A DNA stretch of 63,421 nt from Cohnella lubricantis (lineage in GTDB: Bacteria > Bacillota > Bacilli > Paenibacillales > Paenibacillaceae): positions 1-63,421 of the forward strand of contig NZ_JACJVN010000081.1 in NCBI RefSeq assembly GCF_014212015.1, written 5' to 3'. A model generated the notes under the pieces. It saw only the letters and a program-made list of their open reading frames with translations, did no database searches and was not told where the DNA came from. Position numbers and translations under genes: made by a program. Positions 63,411-63,421 of the stretch are shown one piece after another; the stretch's first letter is position 1, and every line of letters begins with the position of its first letter.

Positions 63411-63421
63411 GAAAAACCACC

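Overview
The window is a contiguous piece of a moderately GC-rich Firmicute chromosome, most likely Paenibacillaceae (Paenibacillus, Cohnella or a relative). The call rests on gene order that follows Bacillus almost gene for gene, a full-length PolC, FliY with CheC modules, a SwrB-like protein next to rpsB, CodY, and many TTG/GTG starts behind strong GGAGG sites. No rRNA, tRNA, insertion sequence, phage or CRISPR array was seen. All genes from 1 to 61905 read leftward (minus strand). Only the last gene, yifB/comM, reads rightward. Both ends cut genes: infB inside a 39-bp tandem repeat on the left, and yifB on the right, where the last bases look wrong for the family.

Layout in the direction of transcription, right to left: (1) 62289-58537: divergent yifB, then sucC-sucD-dprA. 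(2) 58257-51932: topA-trmFO-hslV-hslU-codY, with no xerC (codV) at its usual place between trmFO and hslV. (3) 51640-20431: a fla/che operon of about 31 kb, flgB-flgC-fliE-fliF-fliG-fliH-fliI-fliJ-motE-like-fliK-flgD-TIGR02530 gene-hook/rod gene-flbD-fliL-fliM-fliY-cheY-fliO-fliP-fliQ-fliR-flhB-flhA-flhF-flhG-cheB-cheA-cheW-cheC-cheD-membrane gene-sigD-fapA-small gene-swrB-like-MltG-like. It encodes the basal body, hook assembly, type III export gate and ATPase, C-ring switch, the CheA/CheC/CheD chemotaxis core and the flagellar sigma factor. (4) 19753-11173: rpsB-tsf-pyrH-frr-uppS-cdsA-dxr-rseP-proS (translation, UMP kinase, ribosome recycling, undecaprenyl-PP, CDP-DAG, MEP pathway, site-2 protease). 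(5) 10896-7720: an accessory operon inserted between proS and polC: PadR regulator, HAAS/DUF1700 protein, DUF4097 protein, small membrane protein, a 28-codon Met/Pro-rich reading frame, and an AlkZ-like HTH_42 protein, joined by short overlaps. (6) 7524-1: polC, then rimP-nusA-rnpM(ylxR)-ylxQ-infB with its own promoter and a structured leader.

The core is ordinary housekeeping. The points most worth following are the accessory operon with its ATGA-coupled micro-ORF; a SigD-type promoter on the plus strand between flgB and codY that, with a bidirectional terminator, would define an RNA of about 85 nt; the rimP-nusA leader with an attenuator-like hairpin and a long-range inverted repeat; the archaeal-type ProS in the usual proS position; and hairpins on both sides of the hook/rod gene. 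All promoter, terminator and RNA calls were made by eye and no homology search was run.
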